From Paulinella micropora (lineage: Eukaryota > Cercozoa > Imbricatea > Euglyphida), in NCBI GenBank assembly GCA_009731375.1, contig BJOX01000370.1:132577-196576 (forward strand): a stretch of DNA of 64,000 bases, read 5' to 3'. Both the position numbers and the translations under genes were made by a program. This document shows positions 62,316 through 64,000 of the stretch, in pieces; positions within the stretch are counted from its first letter, which is position 1; the number at the start of each line of letters is the position of its first letter. The notes beneath the pieces are model-generated. The model saw only the letters and a program-made list of their open reading frames with translations, made no database searches and was not told the DNA's origin.

Positions 62316-62419
62316 GTGTTGGGTGGCCACGCGCTGTGGATGGGTCGGTTTGGGTTGAGGTTGGCCAGCACGTGGGCCAGAGCGCTGCCGGCCTGGACAT
62401 GGCACTGCGGCAGCGGTAA
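62316..62419 (-). CDS. Candidate internal exon of an unidentified gene
   Basis: On the minus strand a CTGTCTGCAG acceptor is followed by an open frame reading LPLPQCHVQAGSALAHVLAN and LNPNRPIHSAWPPN, then a good donor, AACAC/GTAAGG. It is bounded by GGTA on one side and AAAAG repeats on the other. Codon use and the splice consensus favour a real exon; I do not recognise the family. Confidence 0.5.
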
Positions 62420-62517
62420 CTGCAGACAGGAATAGGTAGGTAGGTAGGTAGGTAGATATGTAGGTAGGTAGGTAGGTAGGTAGGTAGGTAGGTAGGTAGA
62501 GAACAGATGGATGAATT

Positions 62518-62655
62518 GCCTGGACGTGACACTGGGGCAGCTTTGACTGCAGACAGAAATAGATAGATGGATTGATAAATAGATATAGGTAGATAAGTGG
62601 TAGATAGCCAGTGCTAGATAGCCAGTGCACTACCCTGCAGCGGTAACTGAAGACA
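62518..62655 (-). repeat. Two echoes of the minus-strand exon
   Basis: On the minus strand, CTGTCTGCAGTCAAAGCTGC with CAGTGTCACGTCCAGGC (about 62516-62557) repeats the acceptor and exon start. CTGTCTTCAGTTACCGCTGC with AGTGCACTGGC (about 62614-62657) repeats it with an internal deletion. GATA/GGTA tracts separate the copies. Confidence 0.7.
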
Positions 62656-62657
62656 GA

Positions 62658-62709
62658 AATAGATAGATAGATAAACGAATGAATGAATGAATGAATGGAT
62701 GAATGGACG

Positions 62710-62746
<37 letters not shown>

Positions 62747-63090
62747 TGTTTATCTAGGAGCGTCGCATAGCCAAAGGCCATAGGAATCCTGCCAGGAGTC
62801 ATCCTCGGCTCAGGCCTGCCTTCGCCTTCCTGGCTCTCCCAGCGGGGGAATCCACTTACCAAGCACAAAGTGCAGGGTAAGTATCTTTTATGGGAGAGCT
62901 CAAAGGAAAAACCCGATACCACAGCTACCCATGGTGCAGCCTTGCAGGGTAGCCAACTGGCATGTGGTGCAGTTTGCTCCAGGAGGGTTGGTCTTCATCG
63001 CCAACGTCTCACCGCCTCGACCAAGCTTTCTTACATCGAGGGAAGGGACGCCCTCCGGGGATAGATAGATAGATAGATAGATAGATAAGG
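62658..63090. other. GATA tracts around a unique island
   Basis: The island at 62750-63055 has open frames on both strands. Read on minus, AGATACTTACCCTGCAC... resembles an exon with its boundaries, but no family is recognised. Confidence 0.35.
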
Positions 63091-63194
63091 TAAGATAATA
63101 GATACAAATACGTGTACCACGTCAGGCATGTCCAATGAGCCAGCGACAAGCAGAACATGCTGGGGCGCCGATGGCGATAAGTGATACAAATGCG

Positions 63195-64000
63195 TGCCTA
63201 GTAAGTCAGTAAGTCAGTCAGTAAGTCAGAAGTAAGTAAGTCGGTAAGTAAGTCGGTAGGTAAGTAAGTAAGTAAGTACATCGTTAAGTAAATTGGTAAG
63301 TAAGTCAGTAAGTAAGTTAGCAAGTCAGTCAGCAAGTCAGTCAGTAAGTCAGTAAGTCAGTCAGTAAGTCAGTCAGTAAGTAAGTAGGTAAGTAAGTAGG
63401 TAAGTCGGTAAGTAAGTCTGTAAGTAAGTCAGTAAGTAAGTCAGTAAGTAAGTCAGTAAGTAAGTCAGTAAGTAAGTCAGTAAGTCTGTAAGTAAGTCTG
63501 TAAGCAAGTAAGTCAGTCAGTAAGTCAGTCAGTAAGTCAGTAAGTAAGTCAGTAAGTCAGTAAGTAAGTCAGTAAGTAAGTCAGTAAGTCAGCAAGTAAG
63601 TCAGTAAGTAAGTCAGTAAGTAAGTCAGTAAGTAAGTCAGTAAGTAAGTCAGTAAGTAAGTCAGTAAGTAAGTCAGTAAGTAAGTCAGTAAGTAAGTCAG
63701 TAAGTAAGTCAGTAAGTAAAGTGAGTAAGTAAGTCAGTAAGTAAGTCAGTAAGTAAGTCAGTAAGTAAGTCAGTAAGTAAGTCAGTAAGTCGGTAAGTAA
63801 GTCGGTAAGTAAGTCTGTAAGTAAGTCTGTACGTAAGTCAGTAAGTCAGTCAGTAAGTCAGTAGGTAAGTCTGGAAGTAAGTCAGTAGGTAAGTCTGGAA
63901 GTAAGTCAGTAAGTAAGTCAGTAAGTAAGTCGTCAAAGTCAGTCAGTAAGTCAGTCAGTAAGTCAGTCAGTAAGTAAGTCAGTAAGTAAGTCAGTAAGTA
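63195..64000. repeat. AAGTCAGTAAGT-type minisatellite to the window end
   Basis: About 800 bases of AGTAAGTCAGTA units, with GTCAGTCAGTAAGTCAGTAA and GGTAAGTC variants. The tetramers AAGT and CAGT alternate into a 12-base higher-order unit that is most regular at 63600-63770. Confidence 0.95.

Noticed and set aside
63195-64000. CRISPR or satellite gene array
   Set aside because: Continuous tetramer/12-mer minisatellite with no spacers.

Overview
The window joins two very different kinds of DNA. Bases 1 to about 20.9 kb are a compact, gene-dense, GC-rich block with AT-rich spacers. It reads as a double-jelly-roll-capsid DNA virus (Polinton-like virus or a related small member of the NCLDV-like world), probably integrated in a eukaryotic genome. 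From about 22.4 kb to 64 kb the sequence is eukaryotic chromosome, crowded with simple-sequence repeats (GATA/ATCT, CATA, GAA, CA, CT, ATT), transposon remains and exons separated by microsatellite-filled introns. The host cannot be named from sequence alone. A microbial eukaryote or an invertebrate would both fit: there is a Harbinger transposon, tRNA-derived SINE-like sequence and a short TTAGGG-type repeat, and introns have GT..AG ends.

Viral block. Genes 1-8.8 kb run on + and end in the major capsid protein (6844-8655) and a tiny membrane protein. Before it lie a 914-aa coiled-coil protein, several unknown small proteins, membrane proteins and a very basic protein. An intergenic hairpin cluster (8.85-8.91 kb) precedes an HMG/YABBY-like DNA-binding protein and a convergent RuvC/A22-type resolvase. 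Then come two structural genes in divergent orientation (minor structural protein, penton-like protein), a SLATT-like two-TM protein, ribonucleotide reductase small subunit R2, and a 1807-aa receptor-binding-like fibre made of discoidin-like, YadA-head-like and C1q/TNF-like modules. Two more small genes close the block at 20.9 kb. Many genes are preceded by an A/T run followed by TCTTG about 20-45 bases before the start codon, probably the viral promoter. The packaging ATPase, DNA polymerase, protease and large RNR subunit are not in the window; the block is cut at its left edge.

Boundary and transposons. 21.5-22.4 kb holds diverged tandem repeats with GGTCC/GGACC and TATATA motifs. 23.2-27.2 kb is a Harbinger-type DNA transposon: a DDE transposase broken by two frameshifts and a convergent partner gene, between matching 18-bp inverted repeats. 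27.4-28.5 kb encodes a membrane-anchored coiled-coil protein with a C1q/TNF-like end. A tRNA-type SINE and a MITE with perfect 34-bp inverted repeats follow.

Repeat desert and hidden genes. 31-48 kb is mostly microsatellite with short recurring unique modules. Between 48.49 and 59.25 kb, seven exons on + join in consistent phase to about 428 codons of a D123/CDC123-family ATP-grasp protein; its introns are almost wholly microsatellite. Around it, fragments of its own exons with their splice sites recur many times (here called exon echoes), several keeping the reading frame with conservative substitutions. A second exon, on - at 62.3 kb, shows the same pattern. A roughly 545-bp element is tandemly repeated at 55.7-57.8 kb and recurs at 59.4 kb and, inverted, at 36.3 kb. 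The window ends in a 12-bp-type minisatellite.
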